64,000 nucleotides of DNA from CAIKZZ01 sp036742455 (GTDB lineage Bacteria; Pseudomonadota; Gammaproteobacteria; Steroidobacterales; Steroidobacteraceae). A model generated the notes under the pieces. That model did no database searches, was not told the DNA's origin, and was given only the letters and a program-made list of their open reading frames with translations. Location: NCBI GenBank assembly GCA_036742455.1, contig DAINQU010000006.1, positions 92,380 to 156,379 of the forward strand. Reading direction: 5' to 3'. This document shows, piece by piece, positions 50,942 to 59,548 of this stretch; the first letter of the stretch is position 1, and each line of letters opens with the position of its first letter. Position numbers and translations under genes: made by a program.

Positions 50942-51346
50942 TCAGACGCGCCGCTTCTTGGGCGGGCGGCAGCCGTTGTGGGGGATGGGCGTCACGTCAG
51001 CGATGCTCGTAATCTTGAGCCCGCAGCCGTTGAGTGCACGCACAGCCGATTCGCGTCCCGGGCCTGGGCCCTTGACACGTACTTCGACGTTGCGCAGCCC
51101 GTATTCCTGAGCCGCAACGCCTGCCTTTTCCGCCGCCACCTGGGCAGCGAACGGGGTGCTCTTACGAGAGCCGCGGAAACCGCAGCCGCCCGAAGTCGCC
51201 CACGACAGCACGCCACCCGCGCGGTCGGTGATCGTGATGATCGTGTTGTTAAACGAGGCATGCACGTGGGCAATGCCGTCGCTGACCTGGCGTCGCGCCT
51301 TTTTAACGCGCGGAGCCTTCTTGTCACCCTGCTTCTGTTCAGCCAT
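50942..51346 (-). CDS. rpsK: 30S ribosomal protein S11
   Basis: The 134-residue protein has the NNTIITITDRAGGVLSWATSGG core and the C-terminal TPIPHNGCRPPKKRRV that lies near the Shine-Dalgarno helix of 16S rRNA. Spacing to rpsM is 28 nt. Length is the standard bacterial size plus a short basic N-terminal part. Confidence 0.99.
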   Translation of the reverse strand: MAEQKQGDKKAPRVKKARRQVSDGIAHVHASFNNTIITITDRAGGVLSWATSGGCGFRGSRKSTPFAAQVAAEKAGVAAQEYGLRNVEVRVKGPGPGRESAVRALNGCGLKITSIADVTPIPHNGCRPPKKRRV

Positions 51347-51374
51347 TGCTGGTCATTCCTAGAGAAATTAGGCC

Positions 51375-51755
51375 TTAGGCCTTGCCCGGAGGCGCATTGA
51401 GCTTGACCGCCTGCTTACGCGGGCCCTTACGGGTACGCGCATTCGTGCGGGTGCGCTGTCCGCGCATCGGCAGGCCCTTACGGTGGCGCATGCCACGGTA
51501 CGAGCCCATGTCCATCAGACGCTTGATGTTCATCGCCGTTTCACGGCGAAGATCACCTTCAACCGTCATACGGGCGATGAAGCCACGCAGTGACGTGACC
51601 TCAGCGTCGGTGAGGTCTTTGGTCTTGGTAGTCGGCGCGACGCCAGTGGCCTCGCAGGCCTTCTTAGCAGTCGTACGGCCGATACCGTAGATGTGGGTCA
51701 ACCCGATAACAATGTGCTTGTTCATCGGGATGTTAATGCCGGCAATACGTGCCAT
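51375..51755 (-). CDS. rpsM: 30S ribosomal protein S13
   Basis: The 126-residue protein begins MARIAGINIPMNKHIVIGLT and has the C-terminal GQRTRTNARTRKGP basic tail that contacts P-site tRNA. It heads the alpha cluster, with a candidate promoter and hairpin in the 135-bp gap after rpmJ. An S4 repressor site of the E. coli type may lie here but cannot be confirmed by eye. Confidence 0.99.
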   Translation of the reverse strand: MARIAGINIPMNKHIVIGLTHIYGIGRTTAKKACEATGVAPTTKTKDLTDAEVTSLRGFIARMTVEGDLRRETAMNIKRLMDMGSYRGMRHRKGLPMRGQRTRTNARTRKGPRKQAVKLNAPPGKA

Positions 51756-51791
51756 GTGCAGCCCTAAGGAATTCGTGGGGAAAAGTTCGTA

Positions 51792-51820
51792 AGTTTAGCC
51801 TGAAACCGAGAGTTTTACAA
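51792..51820 (-). promoter_or_regulatory. candidate internal promoter before rpsM (alpha operon)
   Basis: On the minus strand TTGTAA (51815-51820) and TAAACT (51792-51797) are 17 bp apart within the unusually long 135-bp rpmJ-rpsM gap, giving a leader of about 30 nt. Confidence 0.5.
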
Positions 51821-51825
51821 CCCTT

Positions 51826-51841
51826 CCGACCTTTCGGTCGG
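51826..51841 (-). other. short hairpin with GAAA tetraloop between rpmJ and rpsM
   Basis: On the minus strand CCGACC-GAAA-GGTCGG forms a 6-bp stem capped by a GNRA tetraloop, directly upstream of the candidate rpsM promoter. It may end or stabilise the spc transcript; no U-tract follows. Confidence 0.5.
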
Positions 51842-51890
51842 TCTGAATTCGCGTGCGACGTGCGCCTGCGGTTCAGTGGTCTCGACTACC

Positions 51891-52004
51891 TCAGCCCTGG
51901 CGCTGCTTGTGGCGAGCGTCGGAGCAAATGATGTAGACGATCCCGCGGCGACGGACCACCTTGCAGTTCTTGCAGATTTTCTTAACAGACGGACGGACTT
52001 TCAT
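51891..52004 (-). CDS. rpmJ: 50S ribosomal protein L36
   Basis: The reverse strand from 52004 encodes a 37-residue protein, MKVRPSVKKICKNC..., with the L36 zinc ligands Cys11, Cys14, Cys27 and His32 all present (the zinc-binding form). It lies 33 nt after secY, as in the spc operon. The small size can cause it to be missed by automatic callers. Confidence 0.98.
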   Translation of the reverse strand: MKVRPSVKKICKNCKVVRRRGIVYIICSDARHKQRQG

Positions 52005-52037
52005 GACTGGACCTCGGAGGGACGCCGCTCGAACGCC

Positions 52038-53378
52038 TTACGGCGCCGAGCCCGGACGGCCGGAGCCGCGCAGGTTGGACTTCTTGATGAGACCTTCGTA
52101 TTGGTGGGACATCATGTGCGCCTGCAACTGCGCAATAAAATCCATGACGACCACCACGATGATAAGGAGCGACGTACCACCGAAATAGAACGGCACGTTA
52201 CCCCAGGAAATCAACAACTCGGGGAGCAAGCAGACCGCAGTCACGTAGACGGCGCCCCACAGCGTCAACCGAGTCAATACCTTCTCGATGTACTCACCGG
52301 TGTGCTGGCCCGGGCGAATGCCCGGAATAAACGCACCCGCTTTCTTCAGATTGTCTGCCGTTTCGCGCGAGCTAAACGTCAGGCCGGTGTAGAAGAAGCA
52401 GAAGAACACAATCAACAAGGCATACAGGAACATATGCAGCGGCTGGCCGTAGCTCAGTGATGCCGACAGGCCCTGCATAAACGATTTAAATCCGCCCACG
52501 AAGCCGGTCTGACCGACGCCAGTGCCTGCGAAATTCGCAAGCGTGGCCGGGAACAGCAACAAGGACGAAGCGAAGATCGGCGGAATAACGCCCGACATGT
52601 TCAGCTTGAACGGCAAGTGGCTCGACTGTCCACCGACCATCTGCCGGCCGACCATGCGCTTCGCATAGTTGACGGCGATTCGACGCTGACCACCTTCGAC
52701 CCAGGCCACGAAGAACGTGACGCCAACGATCACGAGCGCGAGAATGATCGCGAAGGCCGGATTCATTTCGCCCGTCGACATCTGGTTGAACGTGTTGCCG
52801 ATGGCCGCTGGCAAGCCTGCGACGATACCGGACAAAATGATCATCGAGATGCCGTTACCGATGCCGCGCTCCGTGATCTGCTCGCCGAGCCACATCAGGA
52901 ACATCGTGCCGGTGGTCAATGTCACCGTGGCAACCACGAGGAAGTACCAACCTGGATTCAGCACCACACCCTGGTTCTGGAACGCGTACGCGGCGCCAGC
53001 GCCCTGGAACACCGCCAAACCGACCGACGCGTAGCGCGTGATCTGCGTGATACGACGACGTCCCGCTTCGCCTTCCTTCTTCCACTCGGCCCATGGCGGA
53101 TACACCACGGCGAGCATCTGGATGATGATCGACGCCGAAATGTACGGCATCACGCCAAGCGCGAAGATGGACAGGCGCGAGAGCGCACCGCCGGAGAACA
53201 TATTGAACAACCCGAGGATCGTTCCTTCCTGCTCCTGGAAGAATCGCGTCAACGCGATCGGATCGATGCCCGGCACCGGAATGAACGTTCCGATGCGATA
53301 GACAATCAACCCACCCAGCAGGAAGAAAATGCGCGAGCGAATCTCAGCGAGCCGAGTGGCGGCACCGAAACCTTGCAT
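52038..53378 (-). CDS. secY: protein translocase subunit SecY
   Basis: SecY is the channel of the SecYEG translocon. The 446-residue product has ten predicted membrane segments, the plug region TILGLFNMFSGGALSRLSIFALGVMPYISASII, and the conserved loop (PGIRPGQHTGEYI near residue 345, close to the C5 loop that contacts SecA and ribosomes). ATG 53378 has GGAGGA 9 nt upstream; the GTG at 53402 has none. rplO lies 30 nt upstream. Confidence 0.98.
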   Translation of the reverse strand: MQGFGAATRLAEIRSRIFFLLGGLIVYRIGTFIPVPGIDPIALTRFFQEQEGTILGLFNMFSGGALSRLSIFALGVMPYISASIIIQMLAVVYPPWAEWKKEGEAGRRRITQITRYASVGLAVFQGAGAAYAFQNQGVVLNPGWYFLVVATVTLTTGTMFLMWLGEQITERGIGNGISMIILSGIVAGLPAAIGNTFNQMSTGEMNPAFAIILALVIVGVTFFVAWVEGGQRRIAVNYAKRMVGRQMVGGQSSHLPFKLNMSGVIPPIFASSLLLFPATLANFAGTGVGQTGFVGGFKSFMQGLSASLSYGQPLHMFLYALLIVFFCFFYTGLTFSSRETADNLKKAGAFIPGIRPGQHTGEYIEKVLTRLTLWGAVYVTAVCLLPELLISWGNVPFYFGGTSLLIIVVVVMDFIAQLQAHMMSHQYEGLIKKSNLRGSGRPGSAP

Positions 53379-53408
53379 CGCGTTGGATCCTCCGGAGGCC
53401 ACGGCGCG

Positions 53409-53849
53409 TTACTCGAACTTGCCGCCGGCCGCTTCGACCGCAGCACGCGCGCCCTTCGTGGCCGCAAGGCCGCGAACGGTGACAGCCGCCGAGATCGAGC
53501 CCGACAGGATGATCTTGACCTTCTCGATACCGGCAGGAACCGCGCTCGCCTTCTTCAAGGCAGCCAAGTCCACCGCGCCGTCGTTGCTGGACGCAATCTT
53601 GGCCAGGGTATCGAGCGTAATCTCACCACGGGTAGGCTTGACGTGGGAGTTGAAGCCCATCTTCGGCAAGCGGCGCTGCAAAGGCATCTGACCGCCTTCG
53701 AAGCCGACCTTGTGGTAGCCGCCCTTACGAGCGCGCTGACCCTTCACGCCGCGGCCGCAGGTCTTACCCTGGCCGGCGGAGGCGCCACGACCGACACGCA
53801 GTCGCGGCTTCTTGCTGCCCTCAGCGGGGCTCATGTCATTGAGTTTCAT
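53409..53849 (-). CDS. rplO: 50S ribosomal protein L15
   Basis: The 146-residue protein begins MKLNDMSPAEGSKKPRLRVGRG and contains GQMPLQRRLPKMGFNSH, the L15 core. ATG 53849 is used because AAGGA sits about 7 nt upstream; a longer frame from 53873 overlaps rpmD. L15 binds late during 50S assembly. Confidence 0.98.
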   Translation of the reverse strand: MKLNDMSPAEGSKKPRLRVGRGASAGQGKTCGRGVKGQRARKGGYHKVGFEGGQMPLQRRLPKMGFNSHVKPTRGEITLDTLAKIASSNDGAVDLAALKKASAVPAGIEKVKIILSGSISAAVTVRGLAATKGARAAVEAAGGKFE

Positions 53850-53859
53850 CGCTCTTTCC

Positions 53860-54042
53860 TTAGGCCTTTTCAACGACCACGAGGTGAGTCGCCGTGTGGA
53901 TCATGCCGCGGTTGGGCGCCGTATCCAGCACCTCCACCGTGTGGCCGATCCGACGCAGACCGAGCCCGCGCACAGACTGCTGAATGTTCTTCAGCTGCCC
54001 TGCGGTGCTCTTCTTCAGAGTTACCTTGATCTTGCCGCTCAT
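53860..54042 (-). CDS. rpmD: 50S ribosomal protein L30
   Basis: The 60-residue protein starts MSGKIKVTLKKSTAGQLKNI and continues RGLGLRRIGHTVEVLDTAPNRG, a standard L30. It lies between rpsE and rplO (22 and 10 nt gaps), the spc order. Confidence 0.98.
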   Translation of the reverse strand: MSGKIKVTLKKSTAGQLKNIQQSVRGLGLRRIGHTVEVLDTAPNRGMIHTATHLVVVEKA

Positions 54043-54064
54043 GTTCGTCTCTCCAGACCCGGCC

Positions 54065-54568
54065 TTAGGCCAGGATCTCCTCGACGGTCTTGCCACGCTT
54101 GGCCGCGATCGAGTCGGGGGACGACATCTGCGTAAACGCATTGATGGTCGCCCGCACAACGTTGATCGGGTTACGCGAGCCGTAGCTCTTCGCGAGCACG
54201 TTACGTACGCCAGCGCACTCGAACACCGCGCGCATGCCGCCACCAGCGATAACGCCGGTACCGCCCGAGGCGGGCTGCATGTAAACGCGGGTCGTCCCGT
54301 GGCGTCCCTTGACTGCGTAGTGAATCGAATCACCGCGCAGCGGTACGTGCATGATGTTCTTACGGGCCTGCTGCATCGCCTTCGCGATGGCAGTCGGCAC
54401 TTCGCGCGCCTTGCCGTAGCCGAAGCCGACGCGGCCTGCGCCGTCGCCAACGACAGTCAGCGCCGTGAAGCCGAACTGTTTGCCGCCCTTGACAACCTTA
54501 GCCGTGCGGTTGACCGCAACGAGCTTTTCAATCAGGTCGTCGCCGGGTGCCTTGTCGGGTCTCGCCAT
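54065..54568 (-). CDS. rpsE: 30S ribosomal protein S5
   Basis: The 167-residue protein has EKLVAVNRTAKVVKGGKQFGFTALTVVGDGAGRVGFG, the S5 N-terminal double-stranded RNA-binding-like domain with the loop involved in decoding fidelity, and the C-terminal AGVRNVLAKSYGSRNPINV. Matches E. coli length (167). Confidence 0.99.
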   Translation of the reverse strand: MARPDKAPGDDLIEKLVAVNRTAKVVKGGKQFGFTALTVVGDGAGRVGFGYGKAREVPTAIAKAMQQARKNIMHVPLRGDSIHYAVKGRHGTTRVYMQPASGGTGVIAGGGMRAVFECAGVRNVLAKSYGSRNPINVVRATINAFTQMSSPDSIAAKRGKTVEEILA

Positions 54569-54592
54569 GGTTGGATCCCTGCCTGAAATACT

Positions 54593-54958
54593 TTAGAAAA
54601 CCAGCCCGGCTTCGCGGGCTGCGTCGGCCAGCGCCTTAACGCGGCCGTGATAGCGGAAACCGGCGCGATCAAACGCGACGGTGGTGATGCCTGCGGCGAG
54701 GGCCCGCTCTGCAATCGCCTTACCCACGGCAGCAGCCGCTTCGACGTTGCCGGTGGCCTTAAGGTCACCGCGTACCGAAGCCTGAACCGTCGATGCGCTG
54801 GCGAGAACCTTCTCACCCGTCGCGTCGATGATCTGCGCGTAGATGTGCTGCGTCGACCGATGAATGGCCAGGCGCACGGCACGGAGCGCGCGAATCTTCG
54901 CGCGGGTCTTGGCGGCACGGCGGAGCCGAATGCCCTTTTTGTCTATGATCTTCTTCAT
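54593..54958 (-). CDS. rplR: 50S ribosomal protein L18
   Basis: The 121-residue protein has the L18 5S rRNA-binding core (HRSTQHIYAQIIDATGEKVLASAST) and ends AREAGLVF. The start ATG 54958 is 6 nt after rplF. Confidence 0.98.
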   Translation of the reverse strand: MKKIIDKKGIRLRRAAKTRAKIRALRAVRLAIHRSTQHIYAQIIDATGEKVLASASTVQASVRGDLKATGNVEAAAAVGKAIAERALAAGITTVAFDRAGFRYHGRVKALADAAREAGLVF

Positions 54959-54964
54959 GGCGCC

Positions 54965-55498
54965 TTACTTCTTCTTGGCTTCCTTGAGTTCGATCTGCTC
55001 ACCCGAGTACCGAACGCCCTTGCCCTTGTACGGCTCGGGAGCACGGAAACGCCGGATGTCGGCCGCCACTTGGCCGATTTGCTGGCGATCTGAACCCTTG
55101 ATCATGATCTCGGTCTGGCTCGGGGTCTCGATCGTGATCCCCTCCGGGATCGGATAAACGACCGGATGCGAGTAGCCGAGCGTGAGGTTCAGGTTCTTGC
55201 CCTGAACAGCAGCACGGTAACCGACGCCGACGAGCTCGAGCTTCTGCTCGAAACCCTTGCTCACGCCCTGCGCCATGTTGGCGAGGTGCGCGCGCGTGGC
55301 GCCAGCGAGCGCCCAAGTGGCTGCGTCGTTAGCAGCAACCTTGACGCACAGATTCTGATCTTCCTGCGCGACCGAGACGTTGGCGGCCAATTTGACCGAC
55401 AGGGAGCCCTTGGCACCCTTCAACGTGACGCTGTCCGCAGCGATGGTGACCGTGACGCCTTGCGGCACCGGAACCGGCTTTTTTGCAACTCTGGACAT
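54965..55498 (-). CDS. rplF: 50S ribosomal protein L6
   Basis: The 177-residue protein begins MSRVAKKPVPVPQGVTVTI and has the second-domain motif PEPYKGKGVRYSGEQI, both standard for L6. ATG 55498 is used; a longer frame from 55552 overlaps rpsH. L6 lies near the factor-binding site of the 50S subunit. Confidence 0.98.
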   Translation of the reverse strand: MSRVAKKPVPVPQGVTVTIAADSVTLKGAKGSLSVKLAANVSVAQEDQNLCVKVAANDAATWALAGATRAHLANMAQGVSKGFEQKLELVGVGYRAAVQGKNLNLTLGYSHPVVYPIPEGITIETPSQTEIMIKGSDRQQIGQVAADIRRFRAPEPYKGKGVRYSGEQIELKEAKKK

Positions 55499-55508
55499 GA
55501 TCGTTCCT

Positions 55509-55904
55509 TTACGAAACCACGCCGAGGATCTCGCCGCCCTGACCGGCCGCACGGGCCTGTCGGTCGGTCATGACACCCTGCGAGGTCGAGACGATAGCAA
55601 TACCGAGACCGCCGAGTACCTTCGGAAGCTCGTCCTTGCCGCGGTATGAACGCAGGCCAGGACGCGACACGCGCTCCAGACGCTCGATCACAGGGCGACC
55701 CTCGTGGTACTTGAGGTGCACAGTGAGGGTGCTCTTGGCGCCGTCCGCTACCGTCGTGAAACCGGCGATGTAGCCTTCGTCACGCAGCAACGTCGCGATC
55801 GAAATCTTGAGCTTCGACGCCGCGCACGAGACTTCCGGCTTACGCGCGGCTTGCGCGTTCCGAATGCGGGTGAACAGGTCGGCAATAGGATCAGTCATGC
55901 TCAT
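55509..55904 (-). CDS. rpsH: 30S ribosomal protein S8
   Basis: The 131-residue protein starts MSMTDPIADLFTRIRNAQAA and ends GLGIAIVSTSQGVMTDRQAR...GGEILGVVS. The first of two close ATGs (55904) has GAGGA 7 nt upstream. In E. coli S8 represses the spc operon by binding near rplE; a conserved site cannot be verified here. Confidence 0.98.
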   Translation of the reverse strand: MSMTDPIADLFTRIRNAQAARKPEVSCAASKLKISIATLLRDEGYIAGFTTVADGAKSTLTVHLKYHEGRPVIERLERVSRPGLRSYRGKDELPKVLGGLGIAIVSTSQGVMTDRQARAAGQGGEILGVVS

Positions 55905-55914
55905 GGACGATTCC

Positions 55915-56220
55915 TCACCAGCTCGCCTTGCTCAAACCAGGGATTTCGCCCCGGTTCGCGGCCTCGCGCAACTTGGTGCGCGCGAGTCCGAACTTACGGT
56001 AGACGCCACGCGGGCGACCCGTGATGGAGCAGCGGATACGCTGACGGTTCGGGTTGGAGTCCCGCGGCATCTTCTGCAGGGATTCCTGCGCAGCGACGCG
56101 ATCCTCGTGGGAGGTCTTCGGGTTACGGATGAGCTCACGGAGGTTGGCGCGCTTGGCAGCGTGCTTCTTCGCGAGGGCCTGGCGGCGCTTTTCGCGCTCC
56201 AGCATGTTGGTCTTGGCCAT
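55915..56220 (-). CDS. rpsN: 30S ribosomal protein S14 (long, zinc-free form)
   Basis: The 101-residue protein matches E. coli S14 and lacks the CXXC pairs of the zinc-binding short form. It has RCSITGRPRGVYRKFGLARTKLREAANRGEIPG near the C terminus. It is 10 nt before rpsH. Confidence 0.98.
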   Translation of the reverse strand: MAKTNMLEREKRRQALAKKHAAKRANLRELIRNPKTSHEDRVAAQESLQKMPRDSNPNRQRIRCSITGRPRGVYRKFGLARTKLREAANRGEIPGLSKASW

Positions 56221-56239
56221 TGCCGTTACCTTTCAGAGA

Positions 56240-56779
56240 CTACTTACGGAAGGGGAAATTGAACGCTGTGAGCAGCGCCTTCCCCGCCTTGTCGTCGACC
56301 GCGGTCGTCGTGATCGTGATATCCATACCCCGAACCTTGTCGACTTGGTCGTACTGGATTTCAGGGAAGATGATCTGTTCTTTGACGCCGAAGTTGTAAT
56401 TGCCGCGACCGTCAAACGACCGCGACGAGACGCCACGGAAGTCGCGAACGCGCGGCAGCGCGATGCTGATCAAACGGTCGAGGAACTCGTACATACGAGC
56501 GCCGCGCAACGTCACCTTCGCGCCGATCGCGAGGCCTTCGCGCAACTTGAACGACGCGATCGACTTACGCGACTTGCAGAGCAACGGCTTCTGGCCGGAG
56601 ATCTTCTGCAGGTCAGCGACCGCGTTCTCGATGAGCTTCTTGTCCGAGACCGCCTCGCCCACGCCCATGTTGATCGTGATCTTTTCGATCCGCGGAACCT
56701 GCATGGGATTGGTAACGCCGAGCTCAGTCATGAGCTGCGACACGATGACGTCCTGATAATGCTTGTGGAGCCTGGTCAT
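56240..56779 (-). CDS. rplE: 50S ribosomal protein L5
   Basis: The 179-residue protein has MQVPRIEKITINMGVGEAV, GQKPLLCKSRKSIASFKLREG and PRVRDFRGVSSRSFDGRGNY, standard for L5, which binds 5S rRNA and contacts the P-site tRNA. Spacing to rplX is 32 nt. Confidence 0.99.
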   Translation of the reverse strand: MTRLHKHYQDVIVSQLMTELGVTNPMQVPRIEKITINMGVGEAVSDKKLIENAVADLQKISGQKPLLCKSRKSIASFKLREGLAIGAKVTLRGARMYEFLDRLISIALPRVRDFRGVSSRSFDGRGNYNFGVKEQIIFPEIQYDQVDKVRGMDITITTTAVDDKAGKALLTAFNFPFRK

Positions 56780-56811
56780 GATGCCTGTCCTGATAGGTGG
56801 GTCTCGACGCC

Positions 56812-57129
56812 TCAGGCGTCGACGACCTCGCCGTTCGACTTGAAGACCCGCACCTTGCGGCCGTCATCCAGCGTCTTGAAGCCGATACGGTCGCCCTTGC
56901 TGGTCGCCGGATTCAGCAGCAATACGTTCGAAGCGTGGATAGGCGCTTCCTTCTGGACAATGCCACCTGCCACACCCGATTGCGGGTTTGGCTTCTGGTG
57001 CTTCTTGACCATGTTCACGTTCTCCACCACGACGGTGTCGTTGTCGAGAACACGGATGACGGTGCCGGTGCGGCCCTTGTCACGACCGGTCGTTACGACG
57101 ACTCGGTCTCCCTTGCGAATACGATGCAT
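56812..57129 (-). CDS. rplX: 50S ribosomal protein L24
   Basis: The 105-residue protein begins MHRIRKGDRVVVTTGRDKGRTG (KOW motif) and contains VKKHQKPNPQSG, both diagnostic of L24, an assembly initiator of the 50S subunit. Confidence 0.98.
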   Translation of the reverse strand: MHRIRKGDRVVVTTGRDKGRTGTVIRVLDNDTVVVENVNMVKKHQKPNPQSGVAGGIVQKEAPIHASNVLLLNPATSKGDRIGFKTLDDGRKVRVFKSNGEVVDA

Positions 57130-57160
57130 GTCGTTTCCTCGTCTCTGTGTCGAGAGTCCC

Positions 57161-57529
57161 TTACAGGACCTCGGGGGCCAGAGAGATGATCTTCATGAAC
57201 TGCGAGTTACGCAGCTCGCGCGTCACGGGCCCGAAGATACGGGTTCCGATCGGCTCCAACTTGGTGGTCAGCAGAACGGCCGCGTTGCCGTCGAACCGGA
57301 TCAGAGACCCGTCCGCACGACGTACGCCCTGGCGCGTCCGGACAACAACGGCGTCGTAGACTTCGCCCTTCTTGACCTTACCGCGAGGGATCGCGTCCTT
57401 CACGCTCACCTTGATCACATCACCGACGCTGGCGTAGCGACGCTTCGAGCCACCGAGCACCTTGATGCACATGAGGCTACGAGCACCACTGTTGTCAGCC
57501 GCCGAAAGCAGGGTCCGCATCTGAATCAT
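57161..57529 (-). CDS. rplN: 50S ribosomal protein L14
   Basis: The 122-residue protein starts MIQMRTLLSAADNSGARSLMC and is the standard L14. It is the binding target of RsfS, whose gene is at 24830-25372. The 31-nt spacing to rplX is normal for the spc group. Confidence 0.99.
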   Translation of the reverse strand: MIQMRTLLSAADNSGARSLMCIKVLGGSKRRYASVGDVIKVSVKDAIPRGKVKKGEVYDAVVVRTRQGVRRADGSLIRFDGNAAVLLTTKLEPIGTRIFGPVTRELRNSQFMKIISLAPEVL

Positions 57530-57548
57530 TGACGTACTCCCGGGGGCT

Positions 57549-57824
57549 TCAGCGAGCGCGCTCGACGACTCGCACGAGCGTGTAGCTCTTGCGGCGCGAA
57601 AGCGGGCGGCAGGGCGCGATCGACACGGTGTCGCCGGCCTTGCACTCGTTGTTCTCGTCGTGAGCGAGCAGCTTCGTCGTACGGCGAATGTACTTGCCGT
57701 ACTGCGGGTGCTTCACGAGGCGCTCGATCGCAACCGAGATGGTCTTATCCATCTTGGTGCTCACGACGCGGCCCGTCAGCGAACGCTCGACGCTGTTCGT
57801 CTCGGTGGAAATTTCAGCGGACAT
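57549..57824 (-). CDS. rpsQ: 30S ribosomal protein S17
   Basis: The 91-residue protein has RSLTGRVVSTKMDKTISVAIER and CRPLSRRKSYTLVRVVERAR, standard S17. Its ATG shares one base with the rpmC stop (TGATG). Confidence 0.98.
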   Translation of the reverse strand: MSAEISTETNSVERSLTGRVVSTKMDKTISVAIERLVKHPQYGKYIRRTTKLLAHDENNECKAGDTVSIAPCRPLSRRKSYTLVRVVERAR

Positions 57825-58024
57825 CAGGCCTTACCTCCGGCGCGCTTCTGAGTGAGCGCCGTCTTAATGCGCGCAATGTTCTTGCGCACCTTGCCGTGCT
57901 GATCCGGCTTGGCAGGCTGCCCAGCGGCCGCCGCCATGCGCAGATTGAACTGCTCGCGGCGAAGCTTCAGGAGTTCTTCCTGCAATTCCGCCGGGGTCTT
58001 GGTGTTGAGATCTTTAAAGCTCAT
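57824..58024 (-). CDS. rpmC: 50S ribosomal protein L29
   Basis: The 66-residue helical protein has LNTKTPAELQEELLKLRREQFNLRM and KVRKNIARIKTALTQK, standard L29, near the nascent-chain exit. It is followed by rpsQ with a one-base overlap. Confidence 0.98.
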   Translation of the reverse strand: MSFKDLNTKTPAELQEELLKLRREQFNLRMAAAAGQPAKPDQHGKVRKNIARIKTALTQKRAGGKA

Positions 58025-58044
58025 GACATTCCTCGTGCGTGCGC

Positions 58045-58458
58045 TCAGCGCACCTGGCGCTTCACGAACGTGGTCGCGATCGAGAGCTTGGCAGCTGCGA
58101 GACGGAACGCCTCACGGGCGACCTCCTCGGTGATGCCTTCCATCTCGAACAACACCTTGCCAGGTAGCACGCGGGCCACCCAGTACTCGACGTTACCCTT
58201 ACCGCTACCCATTCGAACTTCGAGCGGCTTCGCGGAAACCGGGATGTCCGGGAACACGCGAATCCAGATCTGACCACCACGCTTGACGTAGCGGGTCATC
58301 GCTCGACGGGCGGCTTCGATCTCGCGCGACGTCATACGCCCACGGCCGGTGGCCTTGAGAGCGAATTCGCCGAACGACACCGTGCTGCCACGGTGGGCCG
58401 AACCCGAATTGGTGCCCTTAAACTGTTTGCGGAACTTGGTGCGCTTTGGCTGCATCAT
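58045..58458 (-). CDS. rplP: 50S ribosomal protein L16
   Basis: The 137-residue protein begins MMQPKRTKFRKQFKGTNSG and contains GQIWIRVFPDIPVSAKPLEVRMGSGKG, the L16 core near the A site. The first of two adjacent ATGs is used by analogy with MLQPKRTK in E. coli. Confidence 0.98.
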   Translation of the reverse strand: MMQPKRTKFRKQFKGTNSGSAHRGSTVSFGEFALKATGRGRMTSREIEAARRAMTRYVKRGGQIWIRVFPDIPVSAKPLEVRMGSGKGNVEYWVARVLPGKVLFEMEGITEEVAREAFRLAAAKLSIATTFVKRQVR

Positions 58459-58482
58459 GGTCGTGATTTCCCTTGGCGAGCC

Positions 58483-59187
58483 TTACGCTGTCTGTGCCGA
58501 ATCAGCTTGGGCGGCGTCATTCGACGAGCCCTCGCCTTCGAACGCAGAGCGATCGAACACCTCACCCTTGAAGATCCACACCTTGACGCCAATGACGCCA
58601 TACGTGGTGCGGGCTTCAGCAAAGCCGTAGTCGATATCGGCGCGGAACGTGTGCAGAGGAATACGACCCTCGCGGCTCCACTCGGTACGGGCAATCTCGG
58701 CGCCGTTCAGGCGGCCGGAGGCGCGAACCTTGATACCCAATGCGCCGCTGCGCATCGTGTTCATGACCGAGCGCTTCATCGCGCGACGGAACATCACACG
58801 CTTCTCAATCTGCTGGGCAATGCCCTCGGCGACGAGCTGCGCGTCCGTCTCCGGCTTGCGGATTTCGGCAATGTTGAGGCGGACGTCCTGCACCGGAAGG
58901 TGCAAACGACGGGCAACCTCAGCGCGGACCTTTTCAATGTCCTCGCCCTTCTTGCCGATCACAATGCCCGGACGGGCGGTGTGGATCGTGATGTTCACAC
59001 GACGAGCAGCACGCTCGATGTGGATGCGGCTGACCGACGCCTCAGCGAGGCGCTTCTTCAGGAACTCGCGCACCGTGTAATCGGTTTGCAGGAGCGCCGG
59101 GAAGTTCTTCGAGTGGGCATACCACTTCGAAGTCCAGTCACGGGTGATACCGAGACGGATGCCGGTCGGATGTACTTTCTGGCCCAT
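58483..59187 (-). CDS. rpsC: 30S ribosomal protein S3
   Basis: The 234-residue protein has MGQKVHPTGIRLGITRDWTS, the KH-domain loop VIGKKGEDIEKVR and the C-terminal VWIFKGEVF, standard S3 at the mRNA entry tunnel. Its C-terminal tail is rich in E, D, S and A. Confidence 0.99.
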   Translation of the reverse strand: MGQKVHPTGIRLGITRDWTSKWYAHSKNFPALLQTDYTVREFLKKRLAEASVSRIHIERAARRVNITIHTARPGIVIGKKGEDIEKVRAEVARRLHLPVQDVRLNIAEIRKPETDAQLVAEGIAQQIEKRVMFRRAMKRSVMNTMRSGALGIKVRASGRLNGAEIARTEWSREGRIPLHTFRADIDYGFAEARTTYGVIGVKVWIFKGEVFDRSAFEGEGSSNDAAQADSAQTA

Positions 59188-59206
59188 GTTTCTCTAGTCC
59201 TCGGCC

Positions 59207-59545
59207 TTACTTGGCCGCATCCGCGACGTAGATCGTGATGTGGCTGTTACGCTTGACGATGCGAGTGCCACGACCCTTCGCGCGAGCGCCAAAGCGCTTC
59301 AACGTAGCGGCCGTGTCAACTTCGATACGCCAAACCTTCAGCTCATCGATGTCTGCATTGAAATTGTGCTCGGCATTGGCAATGGCCGACTCCAGCACCT
59401 TCAGCACCAAGTCCGCGCCCTTTTTCGGCATGAACTTGAGCGTCGAGAGCGCCTGGCCAACTGGCTTGCCGCGGACAACGTCCGCTACCAAGCGGCACTT
59501 CTGCGGGGAGATGCGCGCGTTGCGCAGCTTTGCGAAAGTTTGCAT
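59207..59545 (-). CDS. rplV: 50S ribosomal protein L22
   Basis: The 112-residue protein has RISPQKCRLVADVVRGKPVGQAL at the N terminus and the exit-tunnel hairpin region ending RAKGRGTRIVKRNSHITIYV, standard L22. It is 3 nt after rpsS. Confidence 0.98.
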   Translation of the reverse strand: MQTFAKLRNARISPQKCRLVADVVRGKPVGQALSTLKFMPKKGADLVLKVLESAIANAEHNFNADIDELKVWRIEVDTAATLKRFGARAKGRGTRIVKRNSHITIYVADAAK

Positions 59546-59548
59546 GGA

